Numbered from the stretch's first letter, positions 31,961 through 43,736 are shown. The stretch: DNA of 64,000 nt from Beverwykella pulmonaria (GCA_001599595.1 BCHH01000003.1:3329151-3393150), one strand, 5' to 3'. Notes: generated by a model not told the origin, from the sequence alone. A program made the numbers and translations.

Positions 31961-33589
31961 GTGTAACTTATGGAGATTCTATTTACCCTTAAAAAGAAAT
32001 TCATGGACAAAATGAGAGCGGCAAAAATAAGGACAGAACAGAATCTGCAGATTAGATTTAGGAACTATGCCGCGTATTCAACGCACCGAGTTCGATCTCA
32101 TTGGACCAACACTTCTTAACTTAGCCATCACCGGAACAATAGAACGCATGGTGGTACAGTATTTAAGGCTGAGACTGCATGCATGTGATATGGTGGAGCT
32201 GGGCCCCAAGAAGCTTGGTCCTGAAGTGTTACCTAGCTCTGTTCTCCGCCGATGCCCCAAGTAGGATAGATCCTGTAGGGCGCACTCGCTGTATACATTG
32301 CCAGCATGTGACCGATAATTCTCAATATGCGCCACATTGCAACCATCCCACTTTGAACCTCATTTCTACCAGCAAATTAAAAGCATGATTTAAGTTCCCG
32401 AGTTTCCTTAGCCCGAAAATGGCAGGGCCTAGGTTAAAACGAGTCACCTGTCTTTAGATTGTTCGAAATTGTGTCGTTATTCCTACATCTCCGCCTAAAG
32501 TGCCTAGTTCTAATACTATTTATGCTTCAACATGACAGATAAAGGACTAGAAAATCTTCATCCCCCCCCGGGCAGATCTATTTTCGATACCACTACAATC
32601 CCCGCCTCAGGGAGTGAAATCTGATTTCATGAAACTGCCTGATATATGAGTTCTGCTCATTGGAATTTTATCTATCATGTTACCTCTGATGACACTATTC
32701 CTATGCATACGTTAGATCATTGTGTTAGCCTGACACATATAGGGATCGATTTAGTGGATGCAATCTTTATCTACGCGGTCTCAGAGGTCTCCATTGCTGG
32801 GACCGATGTACCCTCCATAAGGATTGGTATATATCCATTGTAAGGATGTCGGCAACATATGTTCATCGACTATGTGACTTGAACATGAGATAATCGACAT
32901 CATGATTAACTATTGTCTTAGATCATACTTTCGGAGTATGGAATGAATGGAGCCACATCCTTCTTTGGGAAAATTAGGCCTCAAAACCATGCATCACCAC
33001 ATTTTTGGACATACAACCCACGTCCGGAGACAGATTTGGACTCGTGGAATGATGTAAGCCGCTTCTTTGTTGTTGATTTTATGGGCTTCCAGTGCTTTTT
33101 TAAGCAATATAGTCGCTCTCTGGGTGCAGATTCAGCAGCGCAGGGTAATATACGTTGTCAGGTTCGGTTTGGTTATCATTATGCAAAACTACTTTATAAT
33201 AGTTAATAAACTTTAGTAAGAAACGACAATTATTACTAAAATTATTAATTCAGCTCTTTCATATTTCACAACACATTATGTCTCTTAAGAGTGCAATTAC
33301 TGATATGCTCTGAAGGATAGTACAAATCGGTCAAAGTCACATGACTTTGGAAGGCAAAAGTGCCGAGGTGATGATGGCCAATGCTCTCAAGCAATCGACT
33401 AACTCTTTAACCCCTGTAACGGTGTGCTGCTGAGCGTCATGTTATATTATCTACCTTTTCCTCACCCTTGTTCGTCTATCATATATTAACTACCCCGCTC
33501 TCCTTGCAAATCTCTTATCATTCAACTCCCATCACTCATCAGCTTCCAAACCCTCCACCAACCATCTCATCCACAGCAGCTATCATACA
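31961..33589. other. AT-rich intergenic region, no gene seen
   Basis: Short frames (for example 32646-32843) carry no recognisable signal. CT-rich sequence at 33480-33590 is the likely leader of the secreted-protein gene. Confidence 0.4.
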
Positions 33590-34240
33590 ATGAAGTCCTG
33601 TCTTATCTTCTCTTTCCTCATAGCCGCCATTTGCGCTCAGTTTAACATCAGCTCGCCACCCTTCGAGCTCGCGATCATCTCCGACAACTCCACCCACAAT
33701 GGGACAATCTTAGGAGCCTGGTAAACAGCGGTTGAGCTTTCCGACCATTGTTCTCTACTTACAGTAAATGACAGCCACGAAGGAGCAGCCATTGAGGGTT
33801 TCTGTCCCACAGGTTCACCAATCGGCAGCAACTCAACATACACGAATTTCTACCAGAAAACCGCCACATCCAATAGCACGGACCAACAAGGAATTTTATT
33901 CTGGGACCTCCACTACGCAGATAACCAGACCGCGCCCTCATCAATGCATTTCTCCGTAGACTGGACTTCGAATCTAGCTATCCCAATCATTTACCCTGGT
34001 GATAGTGAATACACGCTGGTTTATTTCGACTCCTCGGGGTATTTATATCTTCCTCGTTATCAAGACAACGATGTCGATCCACCCTCATTTTTAGATGCGC
34101 CGCAGAAGATTGAGAATTGGTATTTTTGCACTACGCGTTACGCGTATACATACACGACGCTTGTGTGGGTGATTGGATATGGTGTGCAGCCTAAGAATCC
34201 CTCTTGTCAGAGGGTCCGAGTCAAGAGAGTCTGGGTCTAG
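33590..34240 (+). CDS. Small secreted protein, likely DUF7907-type
   Basis: Exons 33590-33720 and 33775-34240 (54-bp intron, GTAAAC...TGACAG) give 198 residues. A clear signal peptide (MKSCLIFSFLIAAICA) precedes FNISSPPFELAIISDNST, then LGACHEGAAIEGFCPTGS, a pattern I associate with the DUF7907 group of fungal secreted proteins. Several N-glycosylation sequons (NIS, NST, NGT, NQT) occur in the first half, and four Cys could form two bridges. The C-terminal half has the alternating aromatic pattern of a beta-sandwich (NWYFCTTRYAYTYTTLVW). It is extracellular; function unknown, possibly wall-associated or host-interacting. The family name is from memory and should be checked. Confidence 0.72.
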
Positions 34241-36115
34241 GTGGATCCGAGTTCCTCTTGAGGTGTTTCTACATCAGTTTAACGATTTACTCTCGTTGCT
34301 TATGGCTAGTATTTGTGGAGAGTTGGGGCTTGTGATGAATGATGGTACTTAATGCTCTAGGTGCTTCCCCATAATATCCACAATTCCCTTGCATATCTGC
34401 CAACCCCACGGAAGTAGGCATACATATATTATTCACTTGTTACGTATATCAAATTTGATCATTGTGCTTCAAATTTGGTTCATATTCCTGACTCGTAGGT
34501 TCCCTGGACCCAACCACGATTTGCAAATGCCTTCACCATTATATACATTCTATCCCGAAATTGTAGCAGATTCCGACTGAGCTTAAAATTTTTAAAGTGT
34601 GTTTTGGCTTCCGTTGCCATTCCAATACCCAGTACTGTCACGTGTCGTACATGTCTACCATATGTCCTATTCTAGCTGGCTCTCCTTCATGGATATATAC
34701 ACTCCTTATATACGCTATTACCCATCACACGATTGACTGCTTCCTCTCATCGTGACGCGTACTGCTGCAAGCACTGCCAGACTACGCCTTTCCCTTTCTC
34801 TTTAATACTCGTAATAGCAGCAGAAGAAAGGAAAGCGGTACCTTGGAAGGTTCGTCTTTCACAACTTCTACGGTCTCGATTTTCTCATTGCTGCCCTCCT
34901 CTCTAGTGCCAATCCGAATCCCAGTACATTGTCCGCGATCAGTATCGGCGCTATACGCCAAAATATCGTTATTTTTCTCAACGTAACTTCAAGAACAGAC
35001 ACTAGAATTTGACAGTAAGACCGTATAAGCGTGGACAGGAAAGAGTGGATCCATCGGAGGCTGTAGCGATGGAGTTGTTCGCCCTCCGGCAAATGTAACT
35101 TCATATTCGCTGCCTTCGGCGAGTGTAGACAGAGGAACTTCCAAGAATTAAACTCCAATGATGAGAGATATTTGAGAAAGAAATGATCGGTTGCACTGAA
35201 GCATGTTGGAAAACGACTACTTTACAACAATTTGTGAAATTTCCCCTACCCGCTCCTAAGGTTGACCAAGAGTGACCACTAGTAATGTGTTACCTCGGCG
35301 CGAACCCTGAATAGTCGACCAACAATACGCGCTCACAACTATTCATTATTATTAGCTGAGGCTTATCTATTCTTTGAAAGGGTTGTGTAATGGAGAAATT
35401 ATGTGTGGAGAATTGAGTTCATGTCTATCATCGGGTTGTTATAGGTCTTCCTTTACGCTACCACGTCCTGAGCAAGCATTTGAAATCCATAAATAAATTG
35501 AGGCAATATTTACTTATATCGGTTGAAATTAGTCAACCTTGAGTCCAGTTAACCCATTTCTAATTGCAGAGTCCAATGAACAGCGAAATGCCAGAATGGT
35601 GTGGTGACTATGATTTTCGAAAGTGGGGGTACATCGTAGTATGAGTATTTGTGGAATGGCTGTCAGACATGGTGGGTATTATTGAAACTTGATCGATCCT
35701 TTCAGTTAATTAGAAGCTGGAATGTTGTACGCAGAGAAAGGAGAAGATAAAGTTGTGTCTTGGATACGAATTATAGAGTGAAAATGTGCCGAACAGGACC
35801 CATCGAGCCCAAAGATCTTATATTTACAACAACATGTCTTGTCGGGAGTATATAGAATGTGGGAATCACGTGTTGATGTGTGGATCACGTGTGGATCACG
35901 TGGGATGTATGGATCACGTGTGGAGGTACCAATCACGTGTGGACACGTGGGGCACTAGCCATACTAGGCTAGTGCACGCGGCGGTGAGGTGGATGGTATT
36001 CCCTCTGCTGCACCGCTTCAAGATAGAGAGACACAACGATTTATTACCCCCTTTGAGAACTCCCATTGCTATTGCAATAGCCCTGTGAGACCAACATGTC
36101 TCTTCCCTCGTCTAG
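34241..36115. other. Long intergenic region with CACGTG array
   Basis: No supported coding frame. The notable content is the run of six CACGTG motifs at 35867-35949, annotated separately. Confidence 0.4.
35867..35949. promoter_or_regulatory. Cluster of six CACGTG (E-box) motifs
   Basis: CACGTG occurs at 35867, 35886, 35897, 35915, 35934 and 35944, within 83 bp, mostly as GGATCACGTGTGG-type repeats with spacing of 10-19 bp. CACGTG is bound by bHLH factors (Cbf1/Pho4/SREBP-like in fungi). It lies about 170 bp beyond the 3' end of a decayed gene, with no obvious gene immediately downstream, so it could also be a simple degenerate tandem repeat. Confidence 0.55.
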
Positions 36116-37409
36116 TTAAACATGAGGAAGAAATTCTGCCCATTCCACATTCACAAACGCACTCCCCTCCATATTCCTCAATTCGGCAAAAGCCTCTGCT
36201 AACAAATAGAACCTCGCAATACCATACACAATTGCTAACGGAGTGATGGTCGCAAACTCCCAGATCAACGGAAATTGCGTCATTTCTCGTTTAACAAATG
36301 TCATTTTCCTCTCCGCCATTGCTCTTAGATGCCCTTCCATTCCCTTTCGATTGAACAAGTACAAATATAAAGCTTTCCAACGCCCTAGACGTGTCCACGA
36401 CGCCACTGTTTCAAATACCCAGAATGCGACCGTAATTCCAAAAAGCAGCAACGAACTTATTCGCCAAAGAAGGAGCTCTGTTGGTGTTGGAAAATCGAAA
36501 TTCCACCCTGCAACGTGTATGCCTGTGAAGACAAATGTCGCGAAACATAACAGGTATTCTTGTGCTCCATACGGATTAATAGGAAATTTGTCATTGGGAA
36601 TCCGTTGGATCGGTCGCTCTGAGGGTATGACAGGCATCTTCATGAAGGGTTGCACGTTAACCGAATAGCCAGGACCGTTCTCGTCAACGAAGTCAAGTGG
36701 CGTGAGGCGCCAATCTTGGTTCAGTGTGATCTCGGAGAGTGTGTAGGTGGAATGAATATGCACTGGCGCTGCACGAGCGATACATTGGATTATCATATAG
36801 CCGGCCTGGAAAGCCGTGATTACCTTCGTGAACGTATCTTGCTTGGACTTGTCCCATACCTCTTTACGGGTTATGGGGGGATATTCGACGAAGTTGTTGA
36901 CGACTAACCAGTGCAGCTGTGTTGCGTTCAAAGGGAAGGCTTGCCATCCCGAGCATGGAAGATGAAGCCACCCATGTCTGCGAAGAATGCGTGCCGCATG
37001 TGCCAATCCTTGTACCCGGATACATGAAAAGCTTCTACATAGCGTTTTGCTCGACTCCACTGCCCGGCGGCATAAGTGAGTGGAAATTCGGGTCCGACTA
37101 TTCCAAGGCACATCCAAAGAAGGCGACGGCCAAACAAAGTCAGCGCGCTGTCCTTAGGTGCGGGAACATTCAAGCATAACATTGTGTATGTGCTGATACA
37201 GATTGTTACGAGACTCGTCCAGAGAATGTCAAATGTGCCGCGGTATGAGGGCTGGTGACACATTGTGTCACCCGGGATGGCGACCAGTTGTCTAGGGAAC
37301 CGTTGGGATTGCAGACTGGAAGTTGTTGTTCCGCAGTTGATGTGACTTCCCGACGACAAATAACGATTACAAAGACAGCAAGACGGACAAGAAGGCGATA
37401 GAACTGCAT
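36116..37409 (-). pseudogene. Decayed multi-pass membrane protein gene
   Basis: From ATG 37409 the frame gives a signal-peptide-like start (MQFYRLLVRLAVFVIVI), CNPNGSLDNWSPSR, then is thrown out of frame by 20 bp at 37252-37271. It resumes PSYRGTFDILWTSLVTICIS, LNVPAPKDSALTLFGRRLLW and MRHAFFADMGGF, a conserved pattern of an uncharacterised fungal membrane family. At about 36938-36942 one base is missing, and the next frame continues FPLNATQLHWLVVNNFVEYP to the stop at 36116 with several hydrophobic helices. Removing the 20 bp and restoring one base gives a continuous coding sequence of normal length, so the gene is recently broken or one lesion is an assembly error. Function unknown. Confidence 0.7.
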
Positions 37410-37749
37410 GGCGCTGACTGAAAGCTTGATTGAAGAGGTATGAATCACGAGGAAAAAGGGGGACGAAGTCTATCTGGACTCAGCCAACGTCTTAACTACG
37501 GATTTTTTGGGAACGACCAGAAGTCTAGCCAACAGCAAGCGACTTGGTCTACATCTCTTATTGCGGCACAGTCAGTGAACGTATTTCATTGGTCAGATAT
37601 ATGCTGACAAAGTCTCGTTCGGTGGCCTAGCACATCCAACCCACATCCCACACCCTTATACCATCAACCCTCACAATTTCACCGCCAATAGTTCTTTATC
37701 CATCATTCATCTCATAGGGCAGAAGATTCTGTAACCAATATTCCTGGTG
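37410..37749. promoter_or_regulatory. Divergent spacer between membrane relic and hydrolase
   Basis: A 340-bp spacer between divergent starts. A CT/AC-rich leader at about 37625-37745 precedes the hydrolase ATG. No specific motif identified. Confidence 0.4.
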
Positions 37750-38955
37750 ATGCCCTCTTGCTCCGCCATCCTGAAGCCGCTCTTTGGCACCATTGCAGGC
37801 GTTGTCGGCCTCTACATCGCTTTCATATCACTCCTAACAATCCCCACACTACAAAATCACGTTATATACCTCCACCGCATCACTCTCACCTGGTTTCAAG
37901 ACGTCAACGTGCCAGAACAATGGGGTTTTCTGCGCAACCAAGTCACTCCGTTTCAACTCAGTACGCCCGATGGAGAAACGTTGCACGCCTGGCACGTCCT
38001 ACCACTTGAAGCATACCGTCAACACCAGAAGGAATTGAGGGAAGAACCTACCGGATTGTGTGCTGACATAATGAAAAGACTGTCATTCAAACTTTTGAAG
38101 GAGGACCCTAGTGCGCGGCTGGTGATATACCTGCATGGCGCAGCAGGCGCTCTTGGCTCTGGATGGCGGCCGCAAAGCTACCGTGCTATCTCCGCTGCAG
38201 CACCTAATGTCCACATTCTCGCAGTAGACTATCGTGGGTTTGGAGCGAGCACTGGGTGGCCTTCTGAAACTGGTCTCCTGACCGATGCACTCACCCTCAC
38301 CAAATTCGCTACGGAAACCGCAAGAATCCCACCAGAGCGAATCGTTATATTCGCCCAATCACTCGGTACAGGAGTTGCTTTATCGCTCTCTCATCATCTT
38401 GCATTCCAGTCTCCGCCAACCCTCTTTGCAGGCATGGTTCTTGTTGCACCCTTCGCTAATGTAGAACTCCTCACCAAGACCTATCGTATCGCTGGTACCA
38501 TTCCTCTCCTTTCTCCGGTCGCATTCTTCCCTAAGCTTCATGCATGCCTAAACCGGTTCATTATCAGCAAGTGGCCCTCCAAGGACAAAATAGCGTCATT
38601 GATACGTCATCTCGACAATCTTAAACTTGACGACCGACTTAGAAAGTATGACATCGCCATTATCCATGCCGAAAACGATTACGACATTCCCTGGATCCAT
38701 TCGGACGTATTGTTCTTTCACGCTGTGAATGCTATGCGAGATCAAGAGTCAAGCTTGACCTTTGATAAGTTAGAGTTGGAGAAAAAGAAACTGAGGACTC
38801 CGCTGGGGGCTGGTGGGTGGGAGATCGAATGGAGAGGAAAAGGAGGAGTCCTGAGGGAAGAGATTGTGAAGCATGGTCTGCACGACCGGATTATGAGCTA
38901 TCCAGTTGTTAGCCTAGCCATTGCAAGGGTATTTCATAGCCAGGACACGAAATAG
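37750..38955 (+). CDS. ABHD12-like alpha/beta hydrolase, single exon
   Basis: A 401-residue protein starting at ATG 37750. A hydrophobic N-terminal helix (about residues 10-32, GTIAGVVGLYIAFISLL) anchors it in a membrane. YLHGAAGALGSGWR is the oxyanion-side HG loop, VDYRGFGASTGWPSE follows, and IFAQSLGTGVALSLS holds the nucleophile Ser in an A-Q-S-L-G elbow (G at the first position replaced by A, as in many ABHD12/13-like proteins). The acid Asp is probably in IIHAENDYDIPW and the His in KHGLHDRIMS. The closest class by pattern is ABHD12/monoacylglycerol- or lysophospholipid-lipase-like. It faces away from the membrane-protein relic. Confidence 0.85.
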   Translation: MPSCSAILKPLFGTIAGVVGLYIAFISLLTIPTLQNHVIYLHRITLTWFQDVNVPEQWGFLRNQVTPFQLSTPDGETLHAWHVLPLEAYRQHQKELREEPTGLCADIMKRLSFKLLKEDPSARLVIYLHGAAGALGSGWRPQSYRAISAAAPNVHILAVDYRGFGASTGWPSETGLLTDALTLTKFATETARIPPERIVIFAQSLGTGVALSLSHHLAFQSPPTLFAGMVLVAPFANVELLTKTYRIAGTIPLLSPVAFFPKLHACLNRFIISKWPSKDKIASLIRHLDNLKLDDRLRKYDIAIIHAENDYDIPWIHSDVLFFHAVNAMRDQESSLTFDKLELEKKKLRTPLGAGGWEIEWRGKGGVLREEIVKHGLHDRIMSYPVVSLAIARVFHSQDTK

Positions 38956-39120
38956 TTTAGGGGTCTCTATGGGGTTAAAACCAAATTCCACAGCACATTC
39001 AGGGCCGATGGTCGACCCCACAATAGCACTACCGATGCACGCTGACATGAGAGAATGCTCCGAATTTTCCGTATATAATGGTTGCTGAATTGTTCTCTTC
39101 GGCAAGGCCAGGCCACGTGC

Positions 39121-39774
39121 CTACATTGTGTGGTCTTGCATCATTTCAATGCCTTCCTCTTCCACCGAGTCCTGCACCGACTGCCTCTTGCTCACTTCCA
39201 ATGCCAGCTTAGCGTAGCTAGGATAGTGCTCACTCATCGCCAACTTGGCTCCGTTCCCCCAACGCCAGAAGACGAACAAATACGCATCGACCGCCGTAAA
39301 CCCCTCTCCAACCGCCCACTTTCGCCCCTCCAATTGTTTCTCAATCATCTCATAACACTGTATCACATTCTCCGTAGCCTTCTTCCTTACAGCAGCGTAT
39401 AGTTTCTCATCGTCTACAAAACGTTCTGGTCTCAACAACGCCCCATACCCCATGGTGTGTAATGTTCCGCTCAACCAGTTCAACCATTCGTATGTTCGGA
39501 TCACTTCCAGATCCGTGCTCCCCATTAGCTTCTTCGACGGGGAAATCTGCGAGATTGCAGTCATTATGGCAGGTGTCTCGGTAATGATGTCGTTGTCTAT
39601 TTGAAGAATCGGGACGCGTCTCTTGGGATTGAGGTGTTGGAGCGTCTCAGGAAAGCGGTTCTCGAAAGTGATGGATACTTTAGTGATGTCGAACTTAGCG
39701 CCTACCTCATGTAGCAGGATGTGTGACGCAAGAGCACAGGATCCGGGAGAAAGAATGAGGTGTATTTTGGCCAT
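39121..39774 (-). CDS. Glutathione S-transferase-like protein
   Basis: A single-exon, 217-residue protein. The thioredoxin-fold N-terminal domain begins MAKIHLILSPGSCALASHIL, with Cys near residue 13 where bacterial beta-class GSTs have theirs, followed by LNPKRRVPILQIDND (the cis-Pro VPxL site) and ITETPAIM (Glu-Thr/Ser binding the gamma-glutamyl group). The all-helical C-terminal domain contains GEGFTAVDAYLFVFWRW, the N-capping box with D of the GST family. Length is typical. It would conjugate or reduce electrophiles with glutathione in the cytosol. The 3' end faces the convergent hydrolase 165 bp away. Confidence 0.87.
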   Translation of the reverse strand: MAKIHLILSPGSCALASHILLHEVGAKFDITKVSITFENRFPETLQHLNPKRRVPILQIDNDIITETPAIMTAISQISPSKKLMGSTDLEVIRTYEWLNWLSGTLHTMGYGALLRPERFVDDEKLYAAVRKKATENVIQCYEMIEKQLEGRKWAVGEGFTAVDAYLFVFWRWGNGAKLAMSEHYPSYAKLALEVSKRQSVQDSVEEEGIEMMQDHTM

Positions 39775-42108
39775 CTTGAGTTATAAAAGCGTGAGATGAA
39801 TTGGAGTTGCGATTAGCATGGAGTACTTGCCCTTGGTGACAGGTTCTTTCCAAACATTCTTTATCCTCTACCCTAGATATTCCATTCCGCATTCGATTTG
39901 TTCGTGATCAATATACCAGCATCAACAGACCGCTTTTTAGCGCGCTAAAAGCCTTTTTTGGGTGTATTCCGCGTTGCTTTTGTCATCTTTTTGTCAACTC
40001 GGAGAGAAGGATCATTAACGCCATGCGTGTTTACGAATTAGCGGAACTGTTTCCGCTCTTCTTTTAAGGAGCATTACCAAAATCAATTCGAAAACCAGAA
40101 GTATTTGGATAGAGTAAAAACTCTCTTTATAATTATCGGTTATATGACCCTGGACTTCCCATCGCAAGTAACAAAAGCAATGCAGAGAGAGTTCTTCTAT
40201 TTTTGATTATACTCTGGATCACAATCAGAGATGTACTATAATTTACCCTATCTCACTTGAGTTATCAAGCCAAATCCGGCCCGATAACAGATATCGGGTT
40301 CTATTAGTAAATGGAGGCATGTCAATGAATCTTTTGGAACCGCGGTCCAGTTCCGCGAAGTCTCTAAGCACCTCTCGAAGATAACAATCAACGACCGAGA
40401 ATCGAAGATGAACGAGATGTGGGGAACACCTGAGAATAGCCAAGAATGCCGCAACAATAATGCAAGTTTCCTGGGAGGCAAAAAACAGGTGTCTGTAAGA
40501 TGGATCCCTAGGAGATTGTAAAATCACTGCTGACAGATAAAGATGGCCTTGGCAAGGCAAGATAAATTCTTGTCACTTCTGTATATCTGTGTACTGCCCC
40601 TATTATTCCACTTAGATCTGTAAATATGAAGGATACTGCAGCCGCCTTAGACACACTCATTTCCATCATCTCATTTATATAATGACTCGCTTCCCCTACC
40701 ATCTGGAAGCAGTTGATGGTGTATCGGAAAAGGAAATACACGAGCCCTGTGTACCAGAGTCTCCGAGTCAGGTCGTGTCATTACTTAAATCAGTAAACTC
40801 TTTTCAGTTTTCAATAAGGCCATAATAAGTTCCTTGTGACCTAAATTTAAATAGAGACAGCTGACAATTTCTAGCCCTGGATCATGTATGGTTACAGGCT
40901 TCAAAGCTTTACAGGAATTTATTATCTTGTTTCAATATGACTGAATACTGACTCGCAACTGGAAATTCAATCGTCGTGGATTTTTTGTAGAATGAGATTA
41001 TGCACGAAGATCCTTCTGTCGGAACAAAATGTGAACACACTTTGTCCCTGCGTTGATTGGCATATATACCTTCCAACACCTTCCAATCGTCGGTCCTATA
41101 CAGTGAGATATCACACTGCATCTTAACACTTTAGTAGAGCATGTAAGAGATCTGTATATCAATAGTTCCAACTTGGACATCATTATTTTTATAGCGAGAC
41201 AGGTCTAAAAAGCTGTTCAGACACATTCCGCACTCTCCTGCTGACTCAGGTCCATCCAACGCAATTCTTTGTCAGGCCCTGTCTGAAATGATGATATCGT
41301 ACTCAATGATTCGAACACGCATGCCTAGATGGGCTTACCATGCAGCTTTTATTGAGGCGTTGCTCCCTGTATTGGCGTTGCTATCTTTAATGGGGCGTAA
41401 ACCTCGCCGCTAGTCTAGAACGTAATTGCTCTGACTTTCAATCAATTGCAGCCTATTTTTCACTGCGGGCCTCACCGTTTTAGACGCCGAGTGCGAGCGG
41501 ACAAGAAATACCAGCCTCGCATATATTAACAACTGTAGCTTATAACGCACTCAACCTTGGCGTTTCAAGAATCGTTGCAATGTCGATATCTGATCCGTTC
41601 GCGATAGCTTTTGATTCCAATTAATATTATTCTCCGTACCGATCCTTTCCACCACGTATCAACCAATCGGCGAGAAGGCTCGGAAGCGCGCAAGGCGCTA
41701 CGTGCTTCTTCCTTCATTTACTTGTTTAGTCCTACTCAATTGCTACTATGACAAATATACTGTCTTCTCCTTCTACAATAGAAACCAGCAATGTGACTTG
41801 CATGCCGGTACATGAATCGACTATTGTGTGTGGCGCATGCAGAGAACCACGAAGGAACTACCTCTAGCCTAAGAGAGCTCGGATTCGAGGGCCGGTCACG
41901 ACATCTTACATGCATACGGCACGTGGGCATTTGAATTTAACCGGCAGGATGAGGATTCAGAAAGGATCGCAAAAAGCAAATCAATCAGCATTGGCGCATT
42001 TCCTGATATCTTATAGAATTGGTACTTCCCTCACTGATACCACTGATCCAAATATCAATTACTATCCGATACCCTCAATTTATCTTCAGCCAAAACTTGC
42101 GATTCAAA
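39775..42108. other. Long AT-rich intergenic region, no gene seen
   Basis: A minus-strand frame near 40560-40243 contains CSPHLVHLRFSVVD, reminiscent of leucine-rich text, but has no start, domain or splice partners and I do not call it. TTTAGCGCGCTAAAA near 39936 is a short palindrome. Confidence 0.4.
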
Positions 42109-42645
42109 ATGGTCAACCCAAAACCCGTGCTCAAAGCTCTGGCTGGGTCCTGGTTCTTGCTCAACAACACTTTGTGTGTAACATCGCTCTTCGACATCTC
42201 GAATGTCCTCCAGTTAACATCACATCGCAGATATGATGGCAATGGCACCGCGCAACCCGAAGACAAAAGCCTCGGATATTTTCCCCACGGCATGATACAG
42301 TACAACCTTAATGGCTTCATGTCCGCCGTTCTGTTTAATTCAAAACCCGAATACCGACCGCTTGACTTGACGTGGCCAGCCAAGGACAACCAATCGGAAG
42401 AGGACTGGGCTCTGGTCGGTGCACATCAAGTTACATATGCTGGGCCATTCTACCTTACCAATTTGACCTCAAAAACAGAGGGCACGGTGAATCATGGCCC
42501 ATTACTTGTAGCGGGCATCGAATCGTGGGTTGGGACGACGGTGACCAGAAATTTTGAGCTGTTAGAGAGTGGGAAAGTACTGTTAATCAAAATTATTGGG
42601 AGTAATGGATTTGTGGGGAAGTCATTCTGGAAAAAAATTGGGTAG
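42109..42645 (+). CDS. Lipocalin-like domain protein
   Basis: A single-exon protein of 178 residues. LKALAGSWFLLNN is the opening beta-strand of the lipocalin_5-type domain (usual text LxGTWxL), followed by a glycine-containing loop, LGYFPHGMIQYNLNGFMSAV (usual GxLxYxxxGxMxA) and later strands ending VLLIKIIG. Standalone proteins of this size occur in fungal specialised-metabolism and detoxification loci, where they may bind small molecules or act as non-canonical cyclases (known for the family group, not shown here). No signal peptide. Downstream lies coding-like debris without a clear relationship. Confidence 0.75.
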   Translation: MVNPKPVLKALAGSWFLLNNTLCVTSLFDISNVLQLTSHRRYDGNGTAQPEDKSLGYFPHGMIQYNLNGFMSAVLFNSKPEYRPLDLTWPAKDNQSEEDWALVGAHQVTYAGPFYLTNLTSKTEGTVNHGPLLVAGIESWVGTTVTRNFELLESGKVLLIKIIGSNGFVGKSFWKKIG

Positions 42646-42819
42646 ATGGTTGAAATGAGCTTGTCGTACCTTACACAAGGAATAATTTAGATTCATGGGA
42701 AGCCTTTACAATGTCAAGTTTAGGTGACTACTGATCTAGCATCTCGCTGTCGTTTCTGCCAAGTCTACGTACAACCCCGAAATCCCATCATAATTGTGAT
42801 CGGAAAGCACTCCATTAAA

Positions 42820-43316
42820 ACTAATGGGGTTCGGATTCTCCCCGGGGACCTCAAACGGTGTGTTAAATTCCAATCTACCATTCTTCCACTACGCAAGCAT
42901 TGTTGATATCCCATTAAGGTTCGATAGAGAACTCAGGGGCTCCGAAAGCGATCAAATTTCTGTAGACCGGGCCTATGCAGATGCGGTCCATGATACATGG
43001 GCCATCCTGTTCGATCAATCGCATTACTGGCGCGTAATTGGCGAGAGTCTTGCACGTAATGGTGACTTGATATACCAGCAACTCAACTGGCGCGCCGATA
43101 TTTTGGCGGAAGGGGAATTTTGTGGTCCATAAGTTGTTTTTTATGCTAGAGACTAAAGATGTGTCCTCAGAGGGGTCAGCGACATCGATAATCTTTAGTC
43201 AAGCTAAAGGTGTAGAATATACCCAGTTTATGAGCAAGATACAGTTCAAGGGCGCAAGCTGGAACATTATCATTGATTCAAATTTAGATATTGTGACTGC
43301 CGTTGATCATCCCTGA
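42820..43316 (+). pseudogene. Unassigned coding-like debris
   Basis: The plus-strand frame reads FFHYASIVDIPLRFDREL, RGSESDQISVDRAYADAVHD and TWAILFDQSHYWRV, and after a shift VEYTQFMSKIQFKGASWNII. Composition and residue patterns look like former protein, and the first part vaguely resembles the C-terminal end of type-B carboxylesterases, but I cannot confirm it. No ATG with a sensible context and no compatible splice sites were found, so I treat it as a relic. Confidence 0.3.
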
Positions 43317-43736
43317 AGTTGGAGGACTTGAGTTAGTATTTTCTTGTAATGGAGAGATGGGATTATGGCGCAAATTACTTGCCAACACGATGACATATAG
43401 CCTGTCATGGCCATAGCTCAGATATCAGTTCGAGTAGCAGTCGGGATAACCACAGTTTCGCCAAGAATTTTGTTCTTCCATATAAGTGGCTGGTAGTTGC
43501 CTGGACCAATGAAGCATAGCGGAGTTGGCCAATCGCCTACAGTGAGCCGTTGGAACACGAGGCTGTGTCACGATGAGAAGAGGCAGCCAATCGTCTGATG
43601 GGTAAAAGTGTGTATAAGGAGTGTGAAAGCCGTGAAGAGCTGACTGCTCGCACGACGACTATATATACCCATGAAGGGGAGCTAGCTAAAATAGGACATA
43701 TGGTAGAACACGTGCGATACGTGACAGGCTGTGCCC
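43317..43736. other. Intergenic region, no gene seen
   Basis: Nothing recognised between the coding debris and the small secreted relic. Confidence 0.4.

Noticed and set aside
35866..35950. CRISPR-like array
   Set aside because: Repeats are too short, spacers are only 4-13 bp and the genome is eukaryotic.
37252..37271. The 20-bp GT...AG block as a real intron
   Set aside because: Far below the minimum intron length of fungal spliceosomes; a palindromic insertion is simpler.
40243..40560. Leucine-rich-repeat-like minus-strand frame
   Set aside because: A single LRR-like phrase without repetition or gene structure.
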